NCBI GenBank assembly: GCA_040255445.1
Contig: JBDZUZ010000030.1
Location: 1 to 27,764 of the forward strand
Length of the DNA stretch: 27,764 nt
Source of the DNA: JBDZUZ01 sp040255445
Lineage (GTDB): Bacteria > Planctomycetota > Phycisphaerae > Phycisphaerales > UBA1924
Direction of reading: 5' to 3'
Position 1 is the stretch's first letter, and every line of letters starts with the position of its first letter. Below are positions 6,903-16,174 of this stretch, piece after piece. The translations under genes were made by a program, and so were the position numbers. The notes beneath the pieces were generated by a model, which was not told where the DNA came from, searched no databases, and was given only the letters and a program-made list of their open reading frames with translations.

Positions 6903-7271
6903 AGTGAATTCCTCCCAAGACTCCCTCGGCGGCCCGCGGATTGAATCGCGTGCCCGCCACAGTGTTCTTCGCCCGGACCGGCGGTTCGTATCGCGGTCCG
7001 GTCACAATTTATGACGCACTAACCTGGCGGCGGTTTCCGATTTGGTTGGTGATCTCGTTCATTTTAGGAAAATGATCGGTATTTTCCTCCGTGGCATCGG
7101 CATTTTGCCGATGTGCGGGCCCGCCTGGCGCAGCGCCGGTTCGCACGGTCTGCGGCTGATCTGCATTGGGACGGTGTCCTGGGACCGGCCCCCGTCCGTG
7201 CGGCGTGGGTCTGCGCGAGTCGCGCCACCACATCGGCAGAATGCCGATGCCACGGGGGATGTCACAGGGGA
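6903..7271. other. 369-base intergenic region holding REPIN-like element 2
   Basis: No gene is supported here. Positions 6903-7088 include the ribosome binding site of the lipoprotein gene and an A/T-rich patch with the small hairpin CATTTT-AGG-AAAATG (7060-7074). The rest is the repeat element at 7089-7255. Short frames over the element give His-Arg-Gln-Asn-Ala-Asp-type peptides that merely reflect the repeat. Confidence 0.6.
7089..7255. repeat. REPIN-like element 2 (inverted pair of GTGG-hairpins)
   Basis: A 27-base inverted repeat with one mismatch lies at 7089-7115 and 7229-7255, 113 bases apart. Each arm is a hairpin CATCGGCA-(TTT or TTC)-TGCCGATG with GTGG at its foot (7091-7094 on plus; 7250-7253 on minus). 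Five bases inside the right arm is GCGCGACTCGCGCA (minus, 7212-7225), matching the box of element 1 at 12 of 14 bases. Relative to element 1 the stem differs at two pairs, both compensated (C-G to T-A and G-C to A-T). Confidence 0.8.
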
Positions 7272-7979
7272 TCAGTTCAGGCTCAGGCCCTTTGGCCAGT
7301 CCTGCGGCCGCTGGAGCTCGGCGCGGCGGATCAGCGACTGGATGTGCTCGAGCTCGCCCACGATCAGCTTTGCCCGCTCCATCACATCGGTCTCGGCGAG
7401 CAGCCGGTACTTGAGGCCCTCGTTGGTGATGAGCGCGAATGAGACGAGCTCGAGCATCGCCGCGGTCGAGACATCATCGCTCTCGACGAACTGCATCAGC
7501 GAGTCGGTCACCGCCATCTGCTTGAGTTCCGGCCCGCTCAGCAGCGACTCGACACGCTGACGAACGGTGTCGAGCGGCGCGCCGGGGATGTGATCCAGGC
7601 CGGTGGGCTCGAGCATCGCCTGCCGATAGAGCCGAACCTGATCGGGCTCGGATTCCTCGATGATGCGGGCGCGGCAGATGCCCTGCACGAGCAGGTTGAA
7701 ACGGCCATCGGCGAGCTTGTCGTGCTGCACGATCTGGCCGATGCAGACCATCGGCTTGAGCGCGGGGCGGCCGTGGTAATTCTCTTTCCAGTCATCGCCC
7801 TCGAAGACGGCAACCGCGAACTGGCCCGCGGCGGAGAGCTGGTCCTCGATCATCTGCCGGTAGCGCGGCTCGAAGATGTGCAGCGGCAACACCTGCTGCG
7901 GCAGCAGCTCGACCTTCGGGAACGGGAACAGCGGCATCGGCTTGCCGAAGTCCACCCGGATGGCGCGGTCTTCAGACAT
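7272..7979 (-). CDS. Lon substrate-binding (LON N-terminal) domain protein
   Basis: A 235-residue protein made of the N-terminal substrate-binding domain of Lon protease without the ATPase and protease parts. Family features: MPLFPFPKVELLPQQVLPLHIFEPRYRQMIED near the N-terminus (the family's P-L-x-x-x-V-L-x-P pattern), then VCIGQIVQHDKLADGRFNLLVQGICRARI, the conserved G-R-x-x-x-x-x-x-G-x-x-R-x-x-I block. The C-terminal half is a helical bundle ending in the ALITNEGLKYRLLAETDVMERA segment. Stand-alone LON-domain proteins are widespread; their role, perhaps client recognition, is not settled. ATG 7979 is chosen because the domain begins 15 residues later and a TAGGAT hexamer lies just upstream; a longer frame to 8120 adds only low-complexity sequence. 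Confidence 0.9.
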   Translation of the reverse strand: MSEDRAIRVDFGKPMPLFPFPKVELLPQQVLPLHIFEPRYRQMIEDQLSAAGQFAVAVFEGDDWKENYHGRPALKPMVCIGQIVQHDKLADGRFNLLVQGICRARIIEESEPDQVRLYRQAMLEPTGLDHIPGAPLDTVRQRVESLLSGPELKQMAVTDSLMQFVESDDVSTAAMLELVSFALITNEGLKYRLLAETDVMERAKLIVGELEHIQSLIRRAELQRPQDWPKGLSLN

Positions 7980-7984
7980 GCGAG

Positions 7985-7990
7985 ATCCTA
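7985..7990 (-). promoter_or_regulatory. -10-like TAGGAT, 5 bases before the LON-domain gene
   Basis: TAGGAT (minus strand) ends five bases before ATG 7979, with no Shine-Dalgarno sequence. The spacing is slightly short for a start exactly at the A of ATG, so this is a weaker member of the leaderless set. Confidence 0.35.
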
Positions 7991-8049
7991 GGGGCGGCGA
8001 ACGGCGGGCTCCGCCGCGTGAGCGCACGCTCAGGCCCGCCGCCGATCCA

Positions 8050-9081
8050 TCACGCCAGCGGATCGGGCCGGAAGAGCTTGGTGTTGTTGAGCGCCCACTG
8101 CCGCTCGGTGAAGTTGCCACCGGCGTCGAACCCGCCCGGACGGTCGGGCCGGGCGCACGTGAGCGCGATGGTCGTTTTGGCGTCGAGGTTGTCGAGCATC
8201 GCGACCATGATCGCCTCGGGCGTGGCGGGGATCTTCGCCGCGCCGAACTCGGGCTCGCCGTGGTGCGAGATGATGATGTGCTGCAGGATGGTGACGGCGT
8301 TGGGCGGGAAGCGGACGCCTTGCTCGCGCATCACCTGCTGGGCCTTGTCGTGCAGCATGATCGCGCCCTCGACCAGGTGCCCGATCAGTTCGCCGCGTTC
8401 GCTGTAGCTGAAGGCCTTGTCGAAGACGAGTTCGCGCGTCTTGCCCAGGTCGTGCAGGAAGAGGCCCAGCAGGACGAGGTCGCGGTTGATCTTCGGGTAC
8501 AGGGGCGTGACCACATCGGCCAGCTTCATCAGCGTGAGCGTGTGCTCGAGCAGCCCCCCCAGGTACGCGTGATGCATGCTCTTGGCGGCGGGGCAGCGTT
8601 TGAAGTGGTCCATCAGGTAGGCGTCTTCGAGATACGCCGTCGCCAGAGATCGCATCGCGGGATGCTCGAGCGAGCCCAGCAGCGTCGTGACCTCGGCGAA
8701 CATCTCGCCGATATCGCGCTCGGCGCACGGCAGCAGATCGGTCATCTGCTCGGGCGTCGGGTCGATGGGCTCGATCGCGTGGATGATGAGCTGGATCTCG
8801 CCCTGGTAGGGCTGGCTCTCGCCCTCGATGTAGACAAAGCCATCGGTGGGGAGGCGCTTGAAGACCGCTTCCTCGATCGACCACATCCGCGCCGGAAGTT
8901 CGCCGGTGCGATCGCCGATCAGGCAGCGGAGATACGGCTTGTCCTGACGCGTGCGGCCCAGCTGCGCGTTGGAGATCGAGAAGGCGCCCTTGACGCGTTC
9001 GGAGCCGCGCAGATCGCGGATGAAGAGGCGGCCGGGGCCGTGGTGGATGTTGACCTGTGCGCCGGTTGCGGACTGCGACAT
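8050..9081 (-). CDS. YhaM-like 3'-5' exoribonuclease (OB-fold plus HD domain)
   Basis: A 343-residue protein with the two-domain plan of YhaM/CBF1 exoribonucleases. Residues about 18-105 are an OB-fold nucleic-acid-binding domain (LFIRDLRGSERVKGAFSISN, YIEGESQPYQGEIQLII). Residues about 165-305 are an HD metal-dependent hydrolase domain: H171 and H180 (HHAYLGGLLEHT), the H210-D211 pair (LFLHDLGKTRE), H235 (IGHLVEGA), H273-H274 (ISHHGEPEFG) and a late Asp in AMLDNLDAK. In Bacillus YhaM trims RNA and DNA 3' ends. Length is close to the family's (about 315). ATG 9081 has AGGAG five bases upstream, and TACACT at 9109-9114 would give a leader of about 20 bases: a leadered gene that contrasts with its neighbours. 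Confidence 0.9.
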   Translation of the reverse strand: MSQSATGAQVNIHHGPGRLFIRDLRGSERVKGAFSISNAQLGRTRQDKPYLRCLIGDRTGELPARMWSIEEAVFKRLPTDGFVYIEGESQPYQGEIQLIIHAIEPIDPTPEQMTDLLPCAERDIGEMFAEVTTLLGSLEHPAMRSLATAYLEDAYLMDHFKRCPAAKSMHHAYLGGLLEHTLTLMKLADVVTPLYPKINRDLVLLGLFLHDLGKTRELVFDKAFSYSERGELIGHLVEGAIMLHDKAQQVMREQGVRFPPNAVTILQHIIISHHGEPEFGAAKIPATPEAIMVAMLDNLDAKTTIALTCARPDRPGGFDAGGNFTERQWALNNTKLFRPDPLA

Positions 9082-9157
9082 GCGTGCTCCTGCTCAGAGT
9101 GAACACGGAGTGTAGCGCAAATCCCGATGCGCAGGAAGGTTGTTGCGTTCGGAGCGG

Positions 9158-9538
9158 TCAGCGCATCCAGTGGCCGGGCACAGAGCCGTGCGCGGCCCGG
9201 ATCACCGAGCGGATCCCGCCGCGGCCCTTCCAGTCGGTGCGGATCAGCAGCCAGGTCGGCTGCATCAGCGCGGCGAGGTCATCGCGGATGCGGTTGGTCA
9301 CCGCTTCGTAGTAGATGCCCTCGTTGCGGAAGCTCTGGAAGTAGATCTTGAGGCTCTTGAGCTCGACGCAGACGCCGCCGGACTTTGCGGGCCGCGGCTC
9401 GAAGAGCACCGTGACCGTGCCGAAGTCGGGGTGGCCCGTGACCGGGCAGACCGAGGTGAATTCCTCGGCGATGTGCTCGATGACGAACGGTGTATCCGAG
9501 GGCGTGGGGAAGGCTTCGAGGAGCTTGGGGTCGGGCAT
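9158..9538 (-). CDS. queF: NADPH-dependent 7-cyano-7-deazaguanine reductase QueF
   Basis: A 126-residue enzyme of the unimodular QueF type (YkvM-like). It reduces the nitrile of preQ0 to the aminomethyl group of preQ1 in the queuosine tRNA-modification pathway. The catalytic cysteine is C31 in TSVCPVTGHPDFG, with D38 as the proton donor. The QueF signature follows as ELKSLKIYFQSFRNEGIYYE (59-78). The C-terminus has WKGRGGI. It stands alone, with no other queuosine genes in the window. TACCAT ends eight bases before ATG 9538 and no ribosome binding site is seen, so the message may be leaderless. Confidence 0.95.
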   Translation of the reverse strand: MPDPKLLEAFPTPSDTPFVIEHIAEEFTSVCPVTGHPDFGTVTVLFEPRPAKSGGVCVELKSLKIYFQSFRNEGIYYEAVTNRIRDDLAALMQPTWLLIRTDWKGRGGIRSVIRAAHGSVPGHWMR

Positions 9539-9546
9539 GGCTGCGG

Positions 9547-9552
9547 ATGGTA
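9547..9552 (-). promoter_or_regulatory. -10-like TACCAT, 8 bases before queF
   Basis: TACCAT on the minus strand ends eight bases before ATG 9538, placing the predicted transcript start at the start codon. No Shine-Dalgarno sequence is present. Confidence 0.5.
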
Positions 9553-9604
9553 AACCCGCCGCGGCGGGCGTCCACCCGGTGGGAGCGCGAGCCCCGTGTG
9601 CAGA

Positions 9605-10690
9605 TCAGGCCTTGTAGCGGGTGACCAGCTCGAGGATCTTGGGCTGGTTCCGCTCGACCTGCAGCGAGCGCCGCAGGGCCCGCAGGGCTTCCTGCCGCGC
9701 CGCCTCGTTCTTCTGATCGCTCCAGTGCCACTCGTTGAGGAGACAGACGCCCACGCCGTTGAGCGCGGGGTAGTGGTTGGGGTCGATCTCCAGGGCCTTG
9801 CGGAAGGCCGAGAGCGATTCGTCGTAGCGGCGGAGGCGGAAGAGGCCCGAGCCCAGCCGCTCGTAGGCGTTGGCGGTCGGCTCGGTGCGGATGAGCTGCT
9901 GGAGGGTGTTGACCATCTCCTCGTAGCGGCCCGACTTGCCCAGGCTGTCGGCGAGGTTCAGCAGCAGCGGCCCCGTGAGCGGGGTGAGCTCCGCGGCCTG
10001 CTGGTACTCAACGACCGCGTCTTCGTGACGTCCGAGCGCCGAGTAGATCGCGCCCAGGTTCGTGCGTGCCGGGGCGTTGCGGCCGTCGATGCGGACCGCC
10101 TTCTCGGCGTACGGCAGCGCCTGGCGGGGTTCGCCCAGCTGCAGGTACGCCGTCGCGAGGTTGAGGTTGGCGTTGAGATCCTCGGGCTGGATCTGCAGCG
10201 CCTTGAGGTACGCGACCACGGCCTCGCTCAGGCGGTCGAGGAGCTGCAGCGTCAGACCGTGGAGGTACTGGGCATCGAAGTTGAAGGGCTCGAGCCGCGC
10301 GGCCTGGCCGTAGCGCTGCTCGGCCTTCACGTAGTCGCCCTGGCGGCGGTAGATATCGCCGGCGCCCATGTAGGCGGTGGTGAGTCGTGGGTTGTTGGCG
10401 ATCGCCTTCTCGAACTCTGCGAGGGCCTGCTGATAGAGCCCCTGGCGCTCGAGCATCTGGCCGCGGCTAACGCTGTCCACACCCGAGGGGGCGGCACCGC
10501 CCACGGCGGGCTCGCGGCCGATGTTGCTGGGCGTGATCTGCACCACACGGACCTCGGGCTCATCGTTCCGGGCTGAGTTGCTCCCCCAGTCGTCGAAGGC
10601 CTGGCAGCCGGTCAGGACCGCCGCCGCGCCGGCGGCGGCGAGGAAGCGGGCGGCGAGGAACGGCATCGAGGGGCGTGAAGAGTTGGGCAT
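9605..10690 (-). CDS. Tetratricopeptide-repeat lipoprotein
   Basis: A 361-residue exported lipoprotein. The signal peptide (FLAARFLAAAGAAAVLTGC) ends in the lipobox L-T-G-C29. After a linker of about 45 polar residues, the rest is about seven to eight tetratricopeptide repeats with the usual small-residue and Tyr/Pro pattern, for example YQQALAEFEKAIANNPRL, YVKAEQRYGQAARLEPFN, HEDAVVEYQQAAELTP and YDESLSAFRKALEIDPNH. TPR lipoproteins act as scaffolds in envelope or secretion complexes; the partner is unknown. No ribosome binding site and no close -10 hexamer were seen before ATG 10690, so the start is less sure than the frame. Confidence 0.88.
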   Translation of the reverse strand: MPNSSRPSMPFLAARFLAAAGAAAVLTGCQAFDDWGSNSARNDEPEVRVVQITPSNIGREPAVGGAAPSGVDSVSRGQMLERQGLYQQALAEFEKAIANNPRLTTAYMGAGDIYRRQGDYVKAEQRYGQAARLEPFNFDAQYLHGLTLQLLDRLSEAVVAYLKALQIQPEDLNANLNLATAYLQLGEPRQALPYAEKAVRIDGRNAPARTNLGAIYSALGRHEDAVVEYQQAAELTPLTGPLLLNLADSLGKSGRYEEMVNTLQQLIRTEPTANAYERLGSGLFRLRRYDESLSAFRKALEIDPNHYPALNGVGVCLLNEWHWSDQKNEAARQEALRALRRSLQVERNQPKILELVTRYKA

Positions 10691-10818
10691 GGCGGGCGTG
10701 GCTTCTCTTGCGGGGTGCTCTGCGTGATCCTGGGCGGGGTCCGGGAGTGGCCTCCCCGCGGCTCAATGTATCGGTTGCACGGGGTGGGTGCCGCGATTCG
10801 GCGGGGTTTGGTGCTGTT

Positions 10819-11997
10819 TCAGCGGGTCTTGCGGCTGGATGAGGGGCCGCGGGACGGGCCGGGAGCGGCCTTGCGGGCCTTGGGTGACGGCTTCTTTGTT
10901 GCTGCCTTCTTCTTCGCCGCGGGCGGCTTGGAGTTCTTGGCGGCGGGCTTCGGGCTCGCTTTCGGGGCCGGCTTTGCGGCAGTCTTGCTGGATGTGATGC
11001 TGGCGGACTTGCCGGTCGGGCGGCTGGGCTTGGTCTGGGCGACGCCCGCGGCGGGGTCGGGCGGCGGCACGGGCTTCTGGCCCATCAGCGAGCGGAGGCG
11101 GTTCAGGTTGATTGTGTCGAAGGGGATGCCCGCATCGTCGCTGCCCTTGGGCGTCTCGAGGATCTTGGGGATGGGCTTGATCGCGGGGTGGTTCACGACC
11201 GCGGCGAGGCCGGAGGTTTTCAGGCGGTCGGCGTCGAAGGCGCCTTTGCCGGTGTGGGCGGTGGCGCCGCCGCCGACCCAGCCCTCGCCGATGTGCTCGT
11301 GGCGGTCGAGCTTGCTGGCGAGTTTGCCCTTGCTGTCGTTCAGGTGCATCACGCGGAGGTGCGTGAGGCCGCAGAGGTCATCGAAGCGGTCGAAGACGGC
11401 GCGGGCGGAGGCGGCGGTCGAGAGGTCGTGCCCCGCCGCGTGCAGGTGGCAGGTGTCGAGGCAGAAGCCGATGCGGTCTTCGTTGCCCGCGGCCTCGATG
11501 ATGCCGCGGCGGAGATCGCGGAGGTGCTCGAAGGGCCCGCCCAGATGGCTGCCGCTTCCGACCGTGCCCTCGAGGCAGCAGACAGTCTTGAAGCCCTTAG
11601 TCCGGGTGAAGAGTTCGCGGTAGGCGCGGATGATGTTGGCGAGTCCATCTTCGAGCGTGCCGCCGACATGCGAGCCGGGGTGATGCACGAGGAACGGGAT
11701 GCCCAACTGCTCGCAGCGCTCGATCTCAACGGTCATGAGATCGACGGACTTCTGCCAGAGCTCATCGTTCACGCTGGCGAGGTTGATCAGGTACGACGCG
11801 TGCGAGACGGTGCGGTCCTGCCAGCCCAGCCGATCGATCTCGCGCTTCCACTCGGCGACGGCGTCAGCTTGCAGCGGATTGACCTTCCACTGCTGCTGGT
11901 TCTTGGTGAAGACCTGCACGGTGTCGAGGCCGAGCGATTCGGCCTCGCGGAGCGCGTTGGTCATGCTCCCGGCGATCGAGAGGTGGGATCCGAACAT
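10819..11997 (-). CDS. nfo: Endonuclease IV (AP endonuclease) with a lysine-rich C-terminal tail
   Basis: A 392-residue protein. Residues 1-310 are endonuclease IV, a TIM-barrel three-metal AP endonuclease of base-excision repair. Metal ligands by family pattern: H66 (VSHASYL), H106 (HHPGSH), E143 (CLEGTVGSG), D181 and H184 (CLDTCHLHAAGHD), H218 (MHLND), D231 and H233 (DRHEHIGEG) and E281 (KILET). The insert at 240-270 is longer than in E. coli. Residues about 311-392 are a low-complexity tail of Lys, Ala, Pro and Ser with repeated AAKPAPK-like pieces, like histone H1 C-termini, which the usual 280-residue enzyme lacks. The tail is in frame and read by the same codon bias, so it is probably real and binds DNA. 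TACCCT ends six bases before ATG 11997, so the transcript may be leaderless. Confidence 0.93.
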   Translation of the reverse strand: MFGSHLSIAGSMTNALREAESLGLDTVQVFTKNQQQWKVNPLQADAVAEWKREIDRLGWQDRTVSHASYLINLASVNDELWQKSVDLMTVEIERCEQLGIPFLVHHPGSHVGGTLEDGLANIIRAYRELFTRTKGFKTVCCLEGTVGSGSHLGGPFEHLRDLRRGIIEAAGNEDRIGFCLDTCHLHAAGHDLSTAASARAVFDRFDDLCGLTHLRVMHLNDSKGKLASKLDRHEHIGEGWVGGGATAHTGKGAFDADRLKTSGLAAVVNHPAIKPIPKILETPKGSDDAGIPFDTINLNRLRSLMGQKPVPPPDPAAGVAQTKPSRPTGKSASITSSKTAAKPAPKASPKPAAKNSKPPAAKKKAATKKPSPKARKAAPGPSRGPSSSRKTR

Positions 11998-12003
11998 GTG
12001 CGG

Positions 12004-12009
12004 AGGGTA
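12004..12009 (-). promoter_or_regulatory. -10-like TACCCT, 6 bases before nfo
   Basis: TACCCT on the minus strand ends six bases before ATG 11997, with no ribosome binding site between. Confidence 0.5.
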
Positions 12010-12054
12010 TCGGGGCCGGGCCCGCCGATCAGCACGGCCGCGGCGGCTGAACGG

Positions 12055-12879
12055 TCAGCGCGGCACGGCCAGCACTTCGATGAGCGCATCGTGCAGCACG
12101 CCGTTGGTGCCCAGCACGCTCTTGTTGTTCAGCCCGCGCTGCCCGGACCAGTCGGTCAGCCGGCCGCCGGCTTCGTGCAGGATGCAGTCGAAGGGGGCGA
12201 TGTCCCACGCCGAGACCCCCAGATGCACCCCCGCATCGACGCGACCGGTCGCGACCAGGCCGAGCGCGAAGGCATCGCTCCAGACGCGGATGCGCGAGAC
12301 GGCCTCGGCGAGGCTGTCGAAACGCTTGGCATGACCTGCGGAGCCGAAGGCCCGCGGGTGCGCGGCCTCGACGAACGCCGCGCGGACCTTCTCGGTGTTG
12401 CTCACCCGGGCGGGGCGCACGCCGCGGCGGGGGACTTCCCAGAACGCGCCCATGCCTTCCGCCGCGTAGATCTGCTCGGACAGCCCCGGGTACTGCGACA
12501 CGCCCACGACGCTCCGCCCCGAGTGCTCGACGGCGATCAGCACGCCGAAGGTCGGGATGCCGCGGGAGAAGGCGCGGGTGCCGTCGATCGGGTCGAGGAT
12601 CCAGCGGAAGCCGGAGGTGCCGTCGGTCTTGCCGTATTCCTCGCCGAGGATGGCATCGCCCGGGAACGCGGCGTTGATCTCCTTGCGGAGCATCTCCTCG
12701 ATCGCTTTGTCGGCGGGCGTCACCGGCGAGCCATCGGGCTTCCTGATGACTTCGAGGCCGGGGTCCTGGAAGTAGGAGAGCGCGAGGGCCTCAGCGCGTT
12801 TGCCCAGCTCGCGGGCGAGGTCGAGGCGGGGTTCGAGATCGGAGCGGTGGGGGGCATTGTTCGCGGGTGCGCTGGTCAC
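12055..12879 (-). CDS. Inositol-monophosphatase family phosphatase, HisN (histidinol-phosphatase)-like
   Basis: A 274-residue Mg-dependent phosphatase of the inositol monophosphatase superfamily. Metal-site motifs: D57 in VTPADKAIEEML, E80 in LGEEYG, DPIDGTRAF (96-104) and the SAWDIAPFD motif containing D226. The wording of these motifs, with GEEYG and DPIDGT-RAFSRGIPTFG, resembles the HisN-type histidinol-phosphate phosphatases, which do the penultimate step of histidine synthesis; substrate cannot be read with certainty and no other his genes are nearby. GTG 12879 is preferred: TACCTT lies six bases upstream, whereas ATG 12918 has no ribosome binding site and adds an Arg/Pro-rich stretch. 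It is divergent from the SDR gene. Confidence 0.88.
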   Translation of the reverse strand: MTSAPANNAPHRSDLEPRLDLARELGKRAEALALSYFQDPGLEVIRKPDGSPVTPADKAIEEMLRKEINAAFPGDAILGEEYGKTDGTSGFRWILDPIDGTRAFSRGIPTFGVLIAVEHSGRSVVGVSQYPGLSEQIYAAEGMGAFWEVPRRGVRPARVSNTEKVRAAFVEAAHPRAFGSAGHAKRFDSLAEAVSRIRVWSDAFALGLVATGRVDAGVHLGVSAWDIAPFDCILHEAGGRLTDWSGQRGLNNKSVLGTNGVLHDALIEVLAVPR

Positions 12880-12885
12880 GGAGGA

Positions 12886-12891
12886 AAGGTA
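12886..12891 (-). promoter_or_regulatory. -10-like TACCTT, 6 bases before the HisN-like gene
   Basis: TACCTT on the minus strand ends six bases before GTG 12879. It supports that start over ATG 12918. Confidence 0.45.
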
Positions 12892-13028
12892 GGGGCGTTG
12901 ACGCCGCGGGGGGCGCATCGGCGGCGCTCTGGGACGGGTCGCGGCCGGCCCGGGCGGCCGAGAGGCTCCTAGGCTGGGGAGCCGCGGACGGCCCGCTTCG
13001 GGCCCGCGTCGATGAGGAGTGTGCGCAG

Positions 13029-13841
13029 ATGGCGATGGTGTCGATGAAGCGGGGTGAGGCGCTGGCCGGGCGTGTTGCGGTGGTGACGGGCGCGAGCGCG
13101 GGGATCGGCGCGGCGATCGCGAAGGGCCTGGTGGCGCAGGGCGCGAAGGTGATTGTCAACGCCCGCCGGGCCGAGAAGCTCGCTGAGCTGGTCAAGGAGC
13201 TCGGCGGCCCGGAGCACGCCGCGGCGGCCGCGGGCGATTGCGCCGACGATGCGGTCATCGCGAGGATGCTCGACGCGGCGAAGACGACTTTCGGAGGCGG
13301 GACGCGCGATGCCGACCTGGTGGTGGTCAACGCCGGCCGCGGCCTCAACGGAAGCGTGATGAGCTCTGACATGGCGCAGTGGGAGGGGATGTACCGCACC
13401 AATGTGATCGGCGCTGCGAAGCTGCTGCGTGCGGCGGCCGAGCGGATGATCGCATCCACCCAGGGCAAGGCCGGCGCTGACCTGGTGAAGCAGCCGCGCG
13501 ACATCGTCGTGATCGGCTCGACGGTCGGGCGGCATGTCTCGCCCTTCTCCTCGATGTACGGCTCGACCAAGTTCGCCGTGCACGGCATGGTCGAGGGCGC
13601 TCGGCGCGAGCTGGGTCCGAAGGGCATCCGCCTCAGCCTGATCGAGCCCGGGTTCGTGGTGAGCGAGTTCCAGGGCGTCGCGGGCTACGACATGGCGTGG
13701 TTCGAATCGGTGAAGGAAAAGATCGGCCCGGCGCTCGAGCCGGAGGATGTAGCCCGAGCGGTCACCTTCATCACCGAGCAGCCGCCGCATGTGCACGTCG
13801 GTGATGTGCTCGTGCGCCCGACGCGGCAGGAATACCCGTAA
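13029..13841 (+). CDS. Short-chain dehydrogenase/reductase (SDR)
   Basis: A 270-residue classical SDR oxidoreductase with a Rossmann fold. The cofactor motif TGASAGIG lies at 20-27; N44-A-R-R after the second strand suggests NADP preference. NAG (101-103) is the usual structural motif. Catalytic Ser164, Tyr177 and Lys181 are in VIGSTVG and SSMYGSTKFAVHG. The P-G motif after the sixth strand (LIEPGFV) is present. The substrate cannot be read. ATG 13029 has AGGAG nine bases upstream, so the gene is leadered; longer frames upstream lack support. It converges on lepA with 35 bases between stops. Confidence 0.9.
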   Translation: MAMVSMKRGEALAGRVAVVTGASAGIGAAIAKGLVAQGAKVIVNARRAEKLAELVKELGGPEHAAAAAGDCADDAVIARMLDAAKTTFGGGTRDADLVVVNAGRGLNGSVMSSDMAQWEGMYRTNVIGAAKLLRAAAERMIASTQGKAGADLVKQPRDIVVIGSTVGRHVSPFSSMYGSTKFAVHGMVEGARRELGPKGIRLSLIEPGFVVSEFQGVAGYDMAWFESVKEKIGPALEPEDVARAVTFITEQPPHVHVGDVLVRPTRQEYP

Positions 13842-13876
13842 GTTGAAACTTCGGGAGCGAGCAGACGCAGCGCCGG

Positions 13877-15784
<1,908 letters not shown>

Positions 15785-16174
15785 GGTTCGGGTGATCGTA
15801 GGTGTGCATCGCCAATAAGCGCGCTCGGCGCGTTCTGCCGCGGCGGTGCGCTGCGCCGCCGCCCATCGCCCCGCCCGCCGACGCTGGTCCGGGCCACCCC
15901 GCAGCGGCGCCGCCTGACCCGCGGTCCGTTGCCACCGCGGCCGCGGACCTAAGACCTGTTCTCGGGCCAGGCCACGCCTGTTCTCAGAGTTGTCCTCGAC
16001 TCCTGTTCGCACCCGACTATCTTCATCCCCGATCGCCGCGAGCACCCCAATGGGCCGCGGCCGATCGGGTCTCCGGGCGCACGACGCCGGAATGACCCGG
16101 AGCCGGGCCGCCCCGCGCGGGGCGACCGCGCCCGAAGCCGCGGCCGCCGTGGCGATATCCCCAAGGAGGAAGAG
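15785..16174. other. 390-base divergent intergenic region between lepA and the PAP-CTERM gene
   Basis: No gene is supported. It contains the putative lepA -10 hexamer (15795-15800), a GC-rich stretch, and three direct copies of CCTGTTC at 15954-15960, 15976-15982 and 16001-16007; the first two share CCTGTTCTC. AAGGAGGA before ATG 16175 is the ribosome binding site of the plus-strand gene. Confidence 0.55.
15954..16007 (+). promoter_or_regulatory. Three direct CCTGTTC repeats upstream of the exported PAP-CTERM gene
   Basis: CCTGTTC starts at 15954, 15976 and 16001, so spacings are 22 and 25 bases, close to two helical turns. That is the layout expected of an activator or repressor binding array, but no regulator is known and chance in GC-rich DNA is possible. 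Confidence 0.25.

Noticed and set aside
7009..7265. Small frames over REPIN element 2
   Set aside because: Their peptides derive from the repeat itself and have no ribosome binding site.
7876..9102. Plus-strand open frame of 408 codons opposite the LON-domain and YhaM-like genes
   Set aside because: The product is Val/Asp/Arg-rich shadow sequence; the minus-strand genes carry the catalytic motifs.
11188..12972. Plus-strand open frame of 594 codons opposite nfo and the HisN-like gene
   Set aside because: It spans two well-supported genes on the other strand and has no recognisable domain.
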